Shown: positions 8,877-18,600 of the stretch, in pieces
Numbering within the stretch: the stretch's first letter is position 1
Layout of the letters: every line of letters begins with the position of its first letter
NCBI GenBank assembly: GCA_013141415.1
Contig: JABFQY010000003.1
Location: forward strand, 1-64,000
Source: Kiritimatiellaceae bacterium
GTDB lineage: Bacteria; Verrucomicrobiota; Kiritimatiellia; Kiritimatiellales; Tichowtungiaceae
Direction of reading: 5' to 3'
Length of the DNA stretch: 64,000 nt
Translations under genes and position numbers: made by a program
Notes under the pieces: generated by a model
What the model saw: only the letters and a program-made list of their open reading frames with translations
Databases searched by the model: none
What the model was told of the DNA's origin: nothing

Positions 8877-9728
8877 ATGGCTTTACGATTCGGTAAGAAA
8901 AAATATTCGACGGTTCAGGTGCGCAAACGGGATGTTCCGGACGGCTTGTGGGAAAAATGCCCCGGCTGCAATGAAATCCTTTACGCCAAACAGCTCGAAG
9001 AGAGCCTTCAGGTCTGTCCGAAATGCAGTTTCCATTTCACCCTTGGCCGCCAGAAGCGCATCGAAATGTTTGCCGATGAAGGTACGTTCGTTGAATGGGA
9101 TGCAGATATTACCTCCGCCGACCCGCTTGGGTTTACCGGCAAGGATTCTTACGTCGCCAAGCTCGAAGCCAACCGGAAAAAGACCGGCTTCAAAGACGCT
9201 GTCACCTGCGGTGCCGCTCAACTCAATGGACGCGACATCGGACTTGGCGTAATGGACTTTTCTTTTCTCGGCGCCAGCATGGGCAGCGTGGTTGGTGAGA
9301 AAATCACCCGCCTCATTGAGCGCTGCACCGCCGAAAAGCGGCCGTGCATCATCGTTTGCGCTTCCGGCGGCGCCCGCATGTATGAAGGACTTTACAGCCT
9401 TATGCAGATGGCCAAAACCAGCGCCGCGCTGGCCCGCCACGCCAAAGCCGGTCTGCCGTACATTCCGGTGCTCACCCATCCGACGATGGCCGGCGTCATG
9501 GCCAGTTTCGCCACGCTTGGTGATGTCATCGTTGCCGAACCCGGCGCACTGATCGGCTTTGCCGGACCACGCGTTATTAAGGAAACCACCCAGCAGGATC
9601 TGCCGGAAGGCTTCCAGCGCGCCGAGTTCCTTGAAAAGCACGGGCTCATTGACATGGTCGTTCCGCGCCCGCAACTCAAGGCGCGTCTGGCTCTGGTTCT
9701 CGACTACATGGCCGATAATGCTCAATGA
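8877..9728 (+). CDS. accD: Acetyl-CoA carboxylase carboxyltransferase subunit beta
   Basis: A 283-residue AccD of normal length. The N-terminal zinc ribbon is present (CPGC at about residues 29-32, CPKC at about 48-51), followed by the carboxyltransferase core with GARMYEGLYSLMQMAKTSAA and HPTMAGVMASFATLGD. With AccA, which is not in this window, it transfers the carboxyl group from biotin to acetyl-CoA to make malonyl-CoA, the first step of fatty acid synthesis. The accD-folC pairing is common in bacteria. The ATG at 8877 follows AAAGGA by about nine bases. Confidence 0.97.
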   Translation: MALRFGKKKYSTVQVRKRDVPDGLWEKCPGCNEILYAKQLEESLQVCPKCSFHFTLGRQKRIEMFADEGTFVEWDADITSADPLGFTGKDSYVAKLEANRKKTGFKDAVTCGAAQLNGRDIGLGVMDFSFLGASMGSVVGEKITRLIERCTAEKRPCIIVCASGGARMYEGLYSLMQMAKTSAALARHAKAGLPYIPVLTHPTMAGVMASFATLGDVIVAEPGALIGFAGPRVIKETTQQDLPEGFQRAEFLEKHGLIDMVVPRPQLKARLALVLDYMADNAQ

Positions 9729-9792
9729 GCAATATTCAATACGCAATGCTCAAGGACTTTGAAAATGGGAATTGAACATTGAATATTGAAAA
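9723..9792. repeat. Ten in-phase heptamers spanning the accD stop and the folC start
   Basis: From the accD stop region into the first codons of folC the DNA keeps a period of seven: CAATGAG, CAATATT, CAATACG, CAATGCT, CAAGGAC, TTTGAAA, ATGGGAA, TTGAACA, TTGAATA, TTGAAAA. The TTG taken as the folC start is the first base triplet of the ninth unit. Confidence 0.8.
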
Positions 9793-11050
9793 TTCTCTCT
9801 CGTCCCTGTTTGCGCGGACAGTGCACGGCATCCAGCCTGAGCTTGATGTGACGGTTGCGCTGCTTGAAAAGCTCGGCAATCCTCACAAGAGCCTGAAATG
9901 CATCCACGTCGCCGGAACCAACGGTAAAGGTTCGGTCTGCGCCATGATGGAATCGGTTCTGCGCGCTTCCGGATTTAAAACCGGACTCTACACCTCGCCG
10001 CATTTGTTCCGCTTCAACGAACGCTTCCGCGTCAACGGGCGTGAAATTCCCGATCCGGCTTTGGCTCAGCTTATTGCCGACGTCGAAGCCGCCGCGCAAA
10101 GCCTGACAACGCGCCCGGCCACTTTTTTTGAAATCTCCACTGCCATGGCGTTTGAATATTTTAAACGCGAAAAGGTGGACTATGCTGTCATCGAAACCGG
10201 TATGGGCGGACGCTGGGACGCCACCAATGTTATTCAGCCGCTTCTTTCTGTTATCACCCGTATTGATTTCGACCACGCCGAATATCTCGGAACCGAAATC
10301 GAAAAAATCGCCGGGGAAAAAGCCGGTATCATCAAATCCGGCGCGCCGGTGATCTGCGGCCCGATGCCGGTCGAGGCCGAAGCGGTTATCTATAAAGAAG
10401 CCAAAGAGAAAAAAGTTCCAATCCTTGGAAGCGACGAAGCGGTCTTTTTCCAAATTCTGGAAGCCCGCCGTGACGATCAGCTTCTACATATCGAAGCCAG
10501 CGGCCACGAATACCCGAACGTCCGCCTGCCGCTCGCCGGAAATTTTCAGATGGAAAACTGCGGCATCGCCGTCGCCGCGCTCGAAGATCTGGCCGACATT
10601 GAAGGCATCCGCCTTCAAATGAAACGGGGGCTCGAAGCCGTCAAATGGCCAGGCCGCTTTCAGCTTCTTCAACAGAAGCCGCCGGTGCTTTATGACGGCG
10701 CGCATAATGTCTGCGGTGCCCGTGCGCTGTTCCAAACTCTGGGTGAAATTTTTCCAGGTTTTGGAAACGGATTCTTTTTCGGCTTCATGAAGGATAAAGA
10801 CGTCGAAGGAATTCTGAAAACGCTCAAACCTGCCGTCGAAAAAGCCTGGGCATTTACATTACCCGGCGACCGCGCGATGCCTGCGGAGCAGATTGCCGCC
10901 ATCGGAACAAAAATCGGAATGGACATTCAGCCCGTCAGCGGCATACAACCGGCGATCGAGTGGCTGGACGCCGGTAAAAAGCGGCTCGTTTGTTTTACCG
11001 GTTCACTGTATCTTCCCGCAGAACTAAAAAAACATGGATTTTTCAAATGA
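9779..11050 (+). CDS. folC: Folylpolyglutamate synthase / dihydrofolate synthase
   Basis: A 423-residue Mur-ligase-family enzyme that adds glutamate to folate. The ATP P-loop GTNGKGS lies at about residues 45-51. The second-domain motif FDHAEYLGTEIEKIAGEKAG is conserved, and DGAHN begins the C-terminal domain. The start is uncertain: the TTG at 9779 gives MNIENSLSSLF, matching where homologues begin, but has no strong ribosome-binding site and lies inside a heptamer repeat. It overlaps murG by four bases (ATGA), implying translational coupling. Confidence 0.93.
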   Translation: MNIENSLSSLFARTVHGIQPELDVTVALLEKLGNPHKSLKCIHVAGTNGKGSVCAMMESVLRASGFKTGLYTSPHLFRFNERFRVNGREIPDPALAQLIADVEAAAQSLTTRPATFFEISTAMAFEYFKREKVDYAVIETGMGGRWDATNVIQPLLSVITRIDFDHAEYLGTEIEKIAGEKAGIIKSGAPVICGPMPVEAEAVIYKEAKEKKVPILGSDEAVFFQILEARRDDQLLHIEASGHEYPNVRLPLAGNFQMENCGIAVAALEDLADIEGIRLQMKRGLEAVKWPGRFQLLQQKPPVLYDGAHNVCGARALFQTLGEIFPGFGNGFFFGFMKDKDVEGILKTLKPAVEKAWAFTLPGDRAMPAEQIAAIGTKIGMDIQPVSGIQPAIEWLDAGKKRLVCFTGSLYLPAELKKHGFFK

Positions 11051-12120
11051 GTGAAAAACTGCATATCGCCATCGCCTGCGGTGGAACCGGCGGACATATT
11101 TTCCCCGGACTCGCCACCGCCCGTGTTCTGAGAGAGCGCGGACACCACGTCACCCTCTGGCTCGCCGGTAAAGACGGCGAAGACACCGCCGTCAAAGGCT
11201 GGGAAGGGCGGATCGTTACGATTCCGTCGGAAGGATTTCAGTTTGGCGCTTTCCGGTCGGTGCTGACCGCGTTGCGGATTGCCGGCGCGGTGCTCCGCTG
11301 CTGGTTCATCATGCTGCGTCACCGGCCCGATGTCGTGCTGGCCATGGGCAGTTACGCTTCCATCGGCCCGTGTCTGGCGGCCCGTCTGCATGGAATTCCG
11401 TACATTCTGCACGAAGCCAACGCCATACCGGGCCGGGCGGTCCGGCTACTCGCCCCGAAGGCGCGTGCCATTGCCATTTGTTTTGAGGAAACCCGCTTTC
11501 ATCTTAAAGGAATGAATGCCGTTTCTGCCGGAATGCCGCTGAGACCGGAGATTCAGGGGACAGGAGTCAGGAATCAGGAGTCAGGATTCAATCTCCTCGT
11601 CATGGGTGGATCACTCGGCGCTCATGCCATCAACGAAATGGTTTCTGAGGCCGTTTGCGCGCTGGCCGACAGCCGGATCAGCGTGACGCATTTAACCGGC
11701 GTGGCGGACGAGCAGAAAATTGCCGGGCGCTACCGCGCCGCCGGGGTGAATGCCGAAGTGCGCGCTTTCACTCAGGATATGGTGTCGCTTTATGAAAAAG
11801 CCGCGCTGGCCATCTGCCGCTCCGGCGCGTCCACCTGCGCCGAGCTCGGCGTGTTTGCTTTACCGGCGCTGCTGATTCCGTATCCGCATGCCGCCAGCGA
11901 CCACCAGACCGCCAATGCCCGCGCCCTTGAAAAATTCGGCGCGGCGGATGTGATTCAGCAGAGCGTCATGACGGTCGAGTGGCTCAAAGGCTATCTGGCC
12001 GAACAGATCAGCGATTCGTCCCGGCTTGAAAAAATGCGTACGCGTTCCGCTGCACGCAATGTTCCGTTGAACGCAGCCGCAATCCTTGCCGGGGTGGTGG
12101 AAGAATGCGCCCGCAAATAG
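11047..12120 (+). CDS. murG: UDP-N-acetylglucosamine transferase for lipid II
   Basis: A 357-residue GT28 enzyme that makes lipid II from lipid I at the inner face of the cytoplasmic membrane. The donor/acceptor motifs are present: GGTGGHIFPGLA near the N-terminus, GSYAS at about residue 102, MGGSLGAHAIN opening the C-terminal domain, and RSGASTCAEL in the UDP-GlcNAc site. Between the domains, residues encoded by 11554-11588 (about IQGTGVRNQESG) come from a heptamer repeat. The linker position suggests the insertion is tolerated. The start overlaps the folC stop and murC starts 16 bases before its end. Confidence 0.96.
   Translation: MSEKLHIAIACGGTGGHIFPGLATARVLRERGHHVTLWLAGKDGEDTAVKGWEGRIVTIPSEGFQFGAFRSVLTALRIAGAVLRCWFIMLRHRPDVVLAMGSYASIGPCLAARLHGIPYILHEANAIPGRAVRLLAPKARAIAICFEETRFHLKGMNAVSAGMPLRPEIQGTGVRNQESGFNLLVMGGSLGAHAINEMVSEAVCALADSRISVTHLTGVADEQKIAGRYRAAGVNAEVRAFTQDMVSLYEKAALAICRSGASTCAELGVFALPALLIPYPHAASDHQTANARALEKFGAADVIQQSVMTVEWLKGYLAEQISDSSRLEKMRTRSAARNVPLNAAAILAGVVEECARK
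11554..11588. repeat. Five heptamers inside murG
   Basis: CAGGGGA, CAGGAGT, CAGGAAT, CAGGAGT, CAGGATT: a 35-bp tract of period seven within the murG reading frame, encoding the linker between the two Rossmann domains. The unit CAGGAGT is the complement of the ACTCCTG units found in the intergenic tract at 31621-31690. Confidence 0.85.
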
Positions 12121-13379
12121 ACAACCTGCTCTCAACCTCGCGCCGCATTCACATGATCGGCATCGGCGGAATCGGTATGGCGGGACTTGCTCTGCTGCTT
12201 AACGAGCGCGGGCACCGTGTCAGCGGTTGCGATGAACAGGAAAACCGGCAGACCGACTGGCTGCGCGGGAAAGGAATTTCCGTTTTGATCGGTCATGACC
12301 GGTCGCATCTGGACGGCGCCGAATGGATTATCCGTACCACCGCCGTGCCGGACGATCATCCCGAAGTGGCGAACGCGACCGTGCCGGTCAGCCGTCGCGG
12401 GGAAGTGCTACCTGCGCTGTTGCGCGACCGGTTCACCATTGCGGTCAGCGGAACCCACGGCAAAACGACGACGACGTCAATGATCGCGCAGATTCTCGGT
12501 TGCGGCTACTGCATCGGCGGCGAGGTGCCCGGTTTTGACGGCGTTGCCAAAGACGGCGAAATCATGGTGGTCGAAGCTGACGAAAGCGACGGCACGATCG
12601 TCAATTATCATCCCGACATCGCGGTTATCACGAACATCGAATACGACCACATGGAGCATCACGCCAGTGTCGAAGCGTTTGAGGCGTGCTTCAAAACCTT
12701 CATCGCCAACACAAAGCAGAAGGTTGTTTATTGCGCCGAAGATCCGGCTGCTGCGAGGCTTTGTGCCGGAAACCCGAAAGCGATTCCTTATGGCGTGGCG
12801 AGTGGCGAGTGGCGAGTGGCGTTACCGGGCCGGCATAATCGGCTGAATGCTTGCGCCGCGCTGGAAGTGTCTAAACAATGGAAAACCGGAACGGAAATTT
12901 TCCAAGCGTTGGAAGCCATCAGACCCGTTCGGCGCAGGTTTGAAAAAGTTTTTCAGGGCGAGTACACGGTCATTTCCGACTACGCGCACCATCCGACGGA
13001 AATCCGTACGCTGGTTCAGACGGTGCTGGAAACGCTCAAACCGAAACGGCTGCTTGGCGTTTTTCAGCCGCATCGCTACACGCGCACCAAGGCGCTGATG
13101 GACGATTTTCCGCCCGCGTTTCAGGGGTTGGATAAACTGTGGCTGCTGCCGGTTTATGCCGCATCGGAAAAACCGCTGGCGGGCGGAACGACGGCTGACC
13201 TTTTCAAAAAATTTCCGGCGTCCGGAAAGCCGGAAGTAAAAAGTTTGCCCGCATTGGAAAAAGCATGGCAGGAAATTCAATGCGAACTACGTGCTGGAGA
13301 TGTGTTACTAATCATTGGTGCGGGCGATGTGGATAAAATTATGGAGTGCGGCGGGAAACGAAATGCCACGCCGCTTTAG
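12105..13379 (+). CDS. murC: UDP-N-acetylmuramate--L-alanine ligase
   Basis: A 424-residue ligase that attaches the first amino acid of the peptidoglycan stem. It has IGIGGIGMAGLA near the N-terminus, the P-loop GTHGKTTTT, a YDHMEHH segment, GRHNRLNA and the C-terminal AHHPTEI. It is shorter than the usual 450-490 residues. Between IPYG and LPGRHN only nine residues (VASGEWRVA) remain, where homologues carry a longer stretch, and these are encoded by a heptamer tract. The last residues (MECGGKRNATPL) are encoded by a palindromic repeat. The motifs suggest an active enzyme, but both alterations merit a check. Confidence 0.93.
   Translation: MRPQIDNLLSTSRRIHMIGIGGIGMAGLALLLNERGHRVSGCDEQENRQTDWLRGKGISVLIGHDRSHLDGAEWIIRTTAVPDDHPEVANATVPVSRRGEVLPALLRDRFTIAVSGTHGKTTTTSMIAQILGCGYCIGGEVPGFDGVAKDGEIMVVEADESDGTIVNYHPDIAVITNIEYDHMEHHASVEAFEACFKTFIANTKQKVVYCAEDPAAARLCAGNPKAIPYGVASGEWRVALPGRHNRLNACAALEVSKQWKTGTEIFQALEAIRPVRRRFEKVFQGEYTVISDYAHHPTEIRTLVQTVLETLKPKRLLGVFQPHRYTRTKALMDDFPPAFQGLDKLWLLPVYAASEKPLAGGTTADLFKKFPASGKPEVKSLPALEKAWQEIQCELRAGDVLLIIGAGDVDKIMECGGKRNATPL
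12795..12822. repeat. Four heptamers inside murC
   Basis: GTGGCGA three times, then GTGGCGT: a perfect 28-bp tandem tract of period seven in the murC frame, encoding most of VASGEWRVA. It sits just before the LPGRHN motif of the central domain. Confidence 0.9.
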
Positions 13380-13421
13380 CTTCAAGAGAGCGGTGTCGCC
13401 CGTTGCTTGCCACCGCACCCC
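13343..13421. repeat. Long imperfect palindrome that encodes the murC C-terminus
   Basis: GGAGTGCGGCGGGAA at 13343-13357 pairs, with a few mismatches or G-T pairs, with TTGCCACCGCACCCC at 13407-13421. An inner stem pairs CACGCCGCT with AGCGGTGTC. The first 35 bases recur with one base difference at 56988-57022 inside gspJ, so this is a dispersed element. Confidence 0.85.
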
Positions 13422-13433
13422 AAAAGGCTGTTT

Positions 13434-14171
13434 ATGAGATTTGTTTTATACAACATCCGGTACGGCACGGGCGGGAGAAAACTTTTTTCTCCGCTGAACG
13501 GCTATCTGCGCCGTACCGGCAAAAACTTTGAACGCATTGCAGACTTTCTGCACGATCTGAATCCCGATGTCGCCGGACTGATCGAAGTCGATGCCGGTTC
13601 GTACCGTTCGGGGAAAAGTAATCAGGCCGAAATGATTGCCGACCGGCTGGGGCACTATCACGTTTACCGCTCAAAATACGGCGAAGAATCGCTGACAAAC
13701 CATTTCCCGATTCTGAATCAGCAGGGTAACGCTTTCGTGGTGCGTGACAGCGGTCATAAGGAAACCTTTCATTATTTTGATCGCGGCGTGAAGCGGCTGG
13801 TGATTGAGTTGGAGATGGAGAATGTCACCTTTTTTCTGATTCATCTGGCTCTCAGTTCACGTCTGCGCCACCGCCAGCTCGGCGATCTGTATGATCTGCT
13901 CCAGACGGTTAAAAAACCGCACATCGTCGCCGGTGATTTTAACGCGTTGTGGGGCGAGCAGGAGGTGCGGCTGTTTCTGGCGGCGACGGGACTTAAAAAT
14001 GCCCATGCGGCCGACTCGCCGACATTTCCAAGCTGGAAACCGAAACGCCATCTCGATTTTATTCTGCATAGCCCCGGGATCATCGTGGAGCAATGCTGGA
14101 TGCCGGACGTTCAGTTTTCCGATCACCTGCCGATTGTCTGTGATTTCACTGTGGAACAAAAAGCGAATTAG
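13434..14171 (+). CDS. Endonuclease/exonuclease/phosphatase family protein
   Basis: A 245-residue protein of the EEP fold. Seen: YNIRYG near the start, the metal-binding Glu in LIEVDAG (about residue 50), IHLALSSRLRHRQ, GDFNA (about residue 169), LDFILHS and the closing SDHLPIVCDF with the catalytic Asp-His. There is no signal peptide, so it acts in the cytoplasm. The substrate (DNA, phosphoinositide-like or sphingolipid-like ester) cannot be told. The ATG at 13434 is preferred, with AAAAGG eight bases upstream. It is the first gene of the block that separates murC from ddl. Confidence 0.88.
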   Translation: MRFVLYNIRYGTGGRKLFSPLNGYLRRTGKNFERIADFLHDLNPDVAGLIEVDAGSYRSGKSNQAEMIADRLGHYHVYRSKYGEESLTNHFPILNQQGNAFVVRDSGHKETFHYFDRGVKRLVIELEMENVTFFLIHLALSSRLRHRQLGDLYDLLQTVKKPHIVAGDFNALWGEQEVRLFLAATGLKNAHAADSPTFPSWKPKRHLDFILHSPGIIVEQCWMPDVQFSDHLPIVCDFTVEQKAN

Positions 14172-14179
14172 GAAGCGTT

Positions 14180-15592
14180 GTGAAAAAGAAACTGGCGGGT
14201 CGAAAGAATCTGATCATTATTCTTGCCGACCAATTGCGGCGGCAGGCTCTCGCTTGCTACGGCGATCCCAATGTGAGCACACCGAACATTGACCGTCTGG
14301 CCGCAAAAGGCGTGCGCTTTAATGCGGCCTGCAGTACTTATCCGGTTTGTGTTCCTTTCCGGTTTTCTCTGATGACCGGCGAGTACGGCCACGCGAGGAA
14401 TGTGCCGACCATCGACTGGCAGATGGATCCGGGCGAGCGCAGTCTGGCTGATCCGTTTAACGAAGCGGGTTATCACACGGTCTATCTCGGCAAATGGCAT
14501 CTTGACGGAATTCCGTATCCGCATTTTGATGTTCCTGTGCCGCGCGAGCGGCAGGCGCGCTGGCAGAAGTGGTACGGCTTTGAACTCTGCAATAACCATT
14601 TTAACAGCTTCTATTTCGAGGATGATGATCCCGAGAAGAAGCTCATTGAGGGGTATCAGACCGACGGATTTTTCGATCTCACCATTCATCATCTTGCTGA
14701 AAAACGACCGAAGGACAAACCGTTCTGCTGCCTTCTTTCGGTTGAGCCGCCGCATTTTCCCTATGAAGCGCCGGAAGAGGATATCGCCCGCTGGCGCGAC
14801 CGCGAACTGATCCTTCCCGCGACGTTTCAGCAGCGGGAAAATTATTTCTGTCCTGAGAGTACATGGGATCCGCCGATAGAGGCCGATGTTAACGACCGGC
14901 TCCGGCGTTTGCGCATCTATTACGCTATGATCGAGAATCTGGATCGTAACGTCGGTAAACTTCTGGACTGGCTCGATCACGAAGGTCTCGCCGAAAACAC
15001 GATTGTCTCGCTCATTGCCGACCACGGCGAAATGGGCGGCGCGCACGGTTTCCCGACCGCAATGAAGGAGAGCAGTTTTGAAGAGGCGATTGCTATACCG
15101 TTTATTGTCTGCGATCCCTCTGTCGCGCAGACCAAAGTGATTGATGATGTTCTCTGCACAGAAGATTTTTTTCCGACTTTCTGCGGCATCGCCGGAGTTA
15201 AGGTTCCTGCCGGACTCCCCGGTCTTGACTGCTCGCCGCTGATCCGCGGCGAAAGCCGTGGCCTTGAGCGTGAGAGTGTGCTGATTGAAATGGTCGAGGA
15301 GCGTCGTCCGAAAGGAACTTTCTACGGACACAGCATGCGCGGTTTGCGCGGGCCGCGTTACAAATACACCGTCTTAAGAGGGCCGCAGGGCGGTGTCTAT
15401 TCACCCGGTCATATCGCTCCGTGGCAGTTATTTGACCGGGAGAAAGATTCGCTGGAACAGCGCAACCTGTTGCTCGACCCTGAACAGGATACGGCAGAGC
15501 TTGCGCAGCGCTTGCACTGCGAGCTGGTGGAAAAACTTGAAGCGGCCAACGACGGCGAATGGATTAAGGGCTGCGCTCTTCCGTTTGCATAA
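14180..15592 (+). CDS. Sulfatase (S1 family), apparently cytoplasmic
   Basis: A 470-residue alkaline-phosphatase-fold sulfatase. The N-terminus carries LIIILADQLRRQALACYGD with a metal-binding Asp. The modification motif is CVPFR followed by FSLMTG (about residues 57-67): a Cys-x-Pro-x-Arg core, so the Cys should become formylglycine, but Phe replaces the common Ser/Ala. GKWHLDG and ADHGEMGGAHG are further active-site blocks. There is no signal peptide, so it would act inside the cell on imported sulfated sugars. The GTG start follows AGGAAG. It lies nine bases after the EEP gene, upstream of the sugar operon. Confidence 0.93.
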   Translation: MKKKLAGRKNLIIILADQLRRQALACYGDPNVSTPNIDRLAAKGVRFNAACSTYPVCVPFRFSLMTGEYGHARNVPTIDWQMDPGERSLADPFNEAGYHTVYLGKWHLDGIPYPHFDVPVPRERQARWQKWYGFELCNNHFNSFYFEDDDPEKKLIEGYQTDGFFDLTIHHLAEKRPKDKPFCCLLSVEPPHFPYEAPEEDIARWRDRELILPATFQQRENYFCPESTWDPPIEADVNDRLRRLRIYYAMIENLDRNVGKLLDWLDHEGLAENTIVSLIADHGEMGGAHGFPTAMKESSFEEAIAIPFIVCDPSVAQTKVIDDVLCTEDFFPTFCGIAGVKVPAGLPGLDCSPLIRGESRGLERESVLIEMVEERRPKGTFYGHSMRGLRGPRYKYTVLRGPQGGVYSPGHIAPWQLFDREKDSLEQRNLLLDPEQDTAELAQRLHCELVEKLEAANDGEWIKGCALPFA

Positions 15593-15698
15593 GTGGTTTC
15601 TGAAACCCATCCGTTCTGAAAATAAAAACACTAAATCATGGAATGGATCCGTTCTCTGCCGCAACATGCACACCTACACCAGTCAAAGGATTAGCAAT

Positions 15699-18600
15699 AT
15701 GAAAAACTTTCTTTGCAGAAAATGGATATTGTTTGCCAGTACCGCGCTGTTCTTTTGTTCGTTCTCAGCGGAAATTTTTGCGTCGTCACTTTCGGATAGT
15801 GTGCTGGCGTTAACGCCGCGCCGCGCCGGAATTCTTGTTCTCGTGCATGGCGATGAAGCAACAGCCAAAGGTTTTGCCGCGAACAGCCGGTTTATAATTC
15901 ATGTTCTGGCTGCGGATGACACGAAAGCTCAGGCTTTGCGCACGGCCTTGGTGCCGACCGGACTTCTCGGTCGCCGCATCTATGTCGATAGCATCACACT
16001 TCCAAAACTTCCATACGCCGATTATTCAATCGATTTGCTTGTTCATGCCGACAGCACCGCCGCCGATCTGACGCCTGCGTACTCCGCCGAGCTGCGGCGT
16101 GTGATTGCTCCGTATGTCGGCGTAGCGGTTGTCGGAAACGCCGCGAATCTTACACCGGCTCAGGTTGCCGCGTGGGCCGGGAAAGACGCCGCAGTGCCAG
16201 CCATTTCCGGCGCATGGGCCGCAATCAGCGTTCCGCCTCCGGCCGGCTGGGATCCTTGGTCGTACAAATTTCACGGGCCGGACAATCATCCTGTTTCGAA
16301 AGACACCCTTCAGCGTCCGCTCATTACCAAGTGGACGGCAAAACCGTTCGGACTCACTCAGCGCGGATGCAGTGAACTGATTGCTGGCGGGCGCATCGTT
16401 ATTGCCGCGCGGGATACAAAAGCATACCAGCCCGGAAATGAACGCAACGATATTTTCTGCGCCTTCAATTCGGCCAATGGCGCGCTTCTTTGGAAAAAAC
16501 ATCTGCCGCAAAAATTTGTCACCGGACAGAATAATATGGTGCTGACTCCCGACACGCTGTTTATGGCGCTCGGTCCGGCAGTTGCTCTTATTGATCCTGA
16601 AACCGGAACAGAACGCGGGAAGGTGACATTTGAAGGAACGAGCGGCCACATCAAGTGGATCGCGCTCTCTTCCAATTATGTTTTCGCCCTTTTCGGTGCA
16701 GCCGACCAAAGCGATACCCTGCCGCCCGATTCCTATGTCTGGGGGAAAAAGGAAATCACCGTTGCGAACGCCAATATCTCCGACACCGGGACAACCCTTG
16801 CGGCATACGATACCGTGAAAAAGACGACGGTATGGGTGCATAAAGCGCCAGGCCCGATTTCTGCACGGATGATTGCGCTGGATGGGAAGACCGTTTTTTA
16901 CAACGCCGAGAAAACTGCGATTGCCGCGCTGGATATGAAAAGCGGTGAAGTCCGCTGGCAGAACAGCAGTCCCGATATTCTGGCCGCAACGACGGAGAAC
17001 CGTGAGCTTTTCGACGGATTCGTTGGCATCAATGATCGCGGCCTGACATCACTTCTGCAGGCGATTATTATCGGCAATAACGGAACGACGCACATGGTTG
17101 CTCTCAATCCGGACACCGGAAAAGAGCTGTGGCGGAATCAAACCAAGAAAACCGGCCGCGTAGCCCGGTGGGTTGCGATGGGCAGTAAAATTCTTTTCAT
17201 GCAAAAAGGTGCGGACATTCAAACCGGAGCGGAGGTTGATGGTCTTTCATTCAAAACGGAAGGTTGCGGGATGATCACCGCCTCGCCAATGGGTATCTTT
17301 GGCACCTGCGGCCAGGCCTATGACACGCCGTCCGGCTCCGCGACGCCTTCACTTTCCGGACAGCACAAGACGCCGTGTGACGTGAGCACCTTCGTTGCCG
17401 AGGGAATGTATTTTCTCACGTCCGGACCGTGTACCTGCGGCGTTATCAGTCGCGGGATGATGGCACAGCAGGCGGCCGGAAATTTTGATTTTCATGCGAA
17501 AGCTCAGAGCGAGGAGAGGCTTCGCCGTTCCAGTGTGTCTTCGCCTGTGACCGGAAAAGTCTCCGATAGTAACGATTGGCCGACCGCGCGGCATGACTAT
17601 ATCCGTTCTGCCGCGACCCCGGTTGCGGTGGGGTCAAATCCGGCATTGGTTTGGAAATATCAGCCCGCCGTGCCGTTCAATGAAACAGAACAGGAACGCC
17701 GCTACGGTGTTGAAAACCGTCCCGCTCCGCCGGTGACGGCCGCCGGGATTGTTGTCGTCGGCGCGAGCGACGGCTCGCTCCGTGCCTGCGAAGAAGATGG
17801 CGGCAAGGAACTGTGGACGAGGTTCCTCGGCGGTTCGATTCTGGCATCTCCGACACTCGACAGCGGTCGTGTCTATGTCGGTTGCGGTGACGGCTATGTC
17901 TATTGCCTTTCTGCCTCCACCGGCGACGAACTCTGGCGGTTCCGCGCCGCGCCGACGGAACGGCGGATTATGATATTTGGACAGTTGTCGAGCGCCTGGC
18001 CGGTTCATAGCGGCATTCTGGTTCATGACGGGCTTGCCTACGCCGCCGCCGGAATGCTGCCCGAAGACGGATCTTTCGTTTACGCCCTCGATGCGAAGAC
18101 AGGGGAAATCGTCTGGCAGAAAACCGACTTAGGTCATCAGCCCGGTCAGTCGGATTTTGGCCGCGCACCGTGCGGCGGTTTTGCTCTGGGTGCAGGCCGG
18201 TTGTGGCTTCAATGCGCCAACAGCGCGTACACATCGTTTGATTGCAAAACCGGTGAAGTCCTGCCGCTTCCGGAGCGGTACCAGAAACCCGGAATCAATC
18301 AAGGTACATTGGGTTCCGACATCGGTGTTTTCGACGACCGGTTCATCGTTTCCGGCGGCCAGCGTTTCTTTTCCGATCAGTACGAGCGAACCGGCAGCGA
18401 GTTTAAAATCGGGCGCTGGGTGCGGTTCTCGTTTCTTCCTCTCGGAAAAAATGGAACTCCCGACTTTCCGGAAGTCAGCCCGCTTCCTTTCGGCATCGTC
18501 GCGCCCGCCTTCGACAAGGATCTTATGGTCATGCCGCTTTTTTACCGGCAGAAACTTTGCGGGTGGAATGCGCCCGAAGTGGCCAAGTCCCTCACTGAGA

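Noticed and set aside
15393-15698. N-terminal extension of the PQQ-propeller frame
   Set aside because: It overlaps the sulfatase in another frame, and the signal peptide starts exactly at the ATG at 15699 with a good ribosome-binding site.
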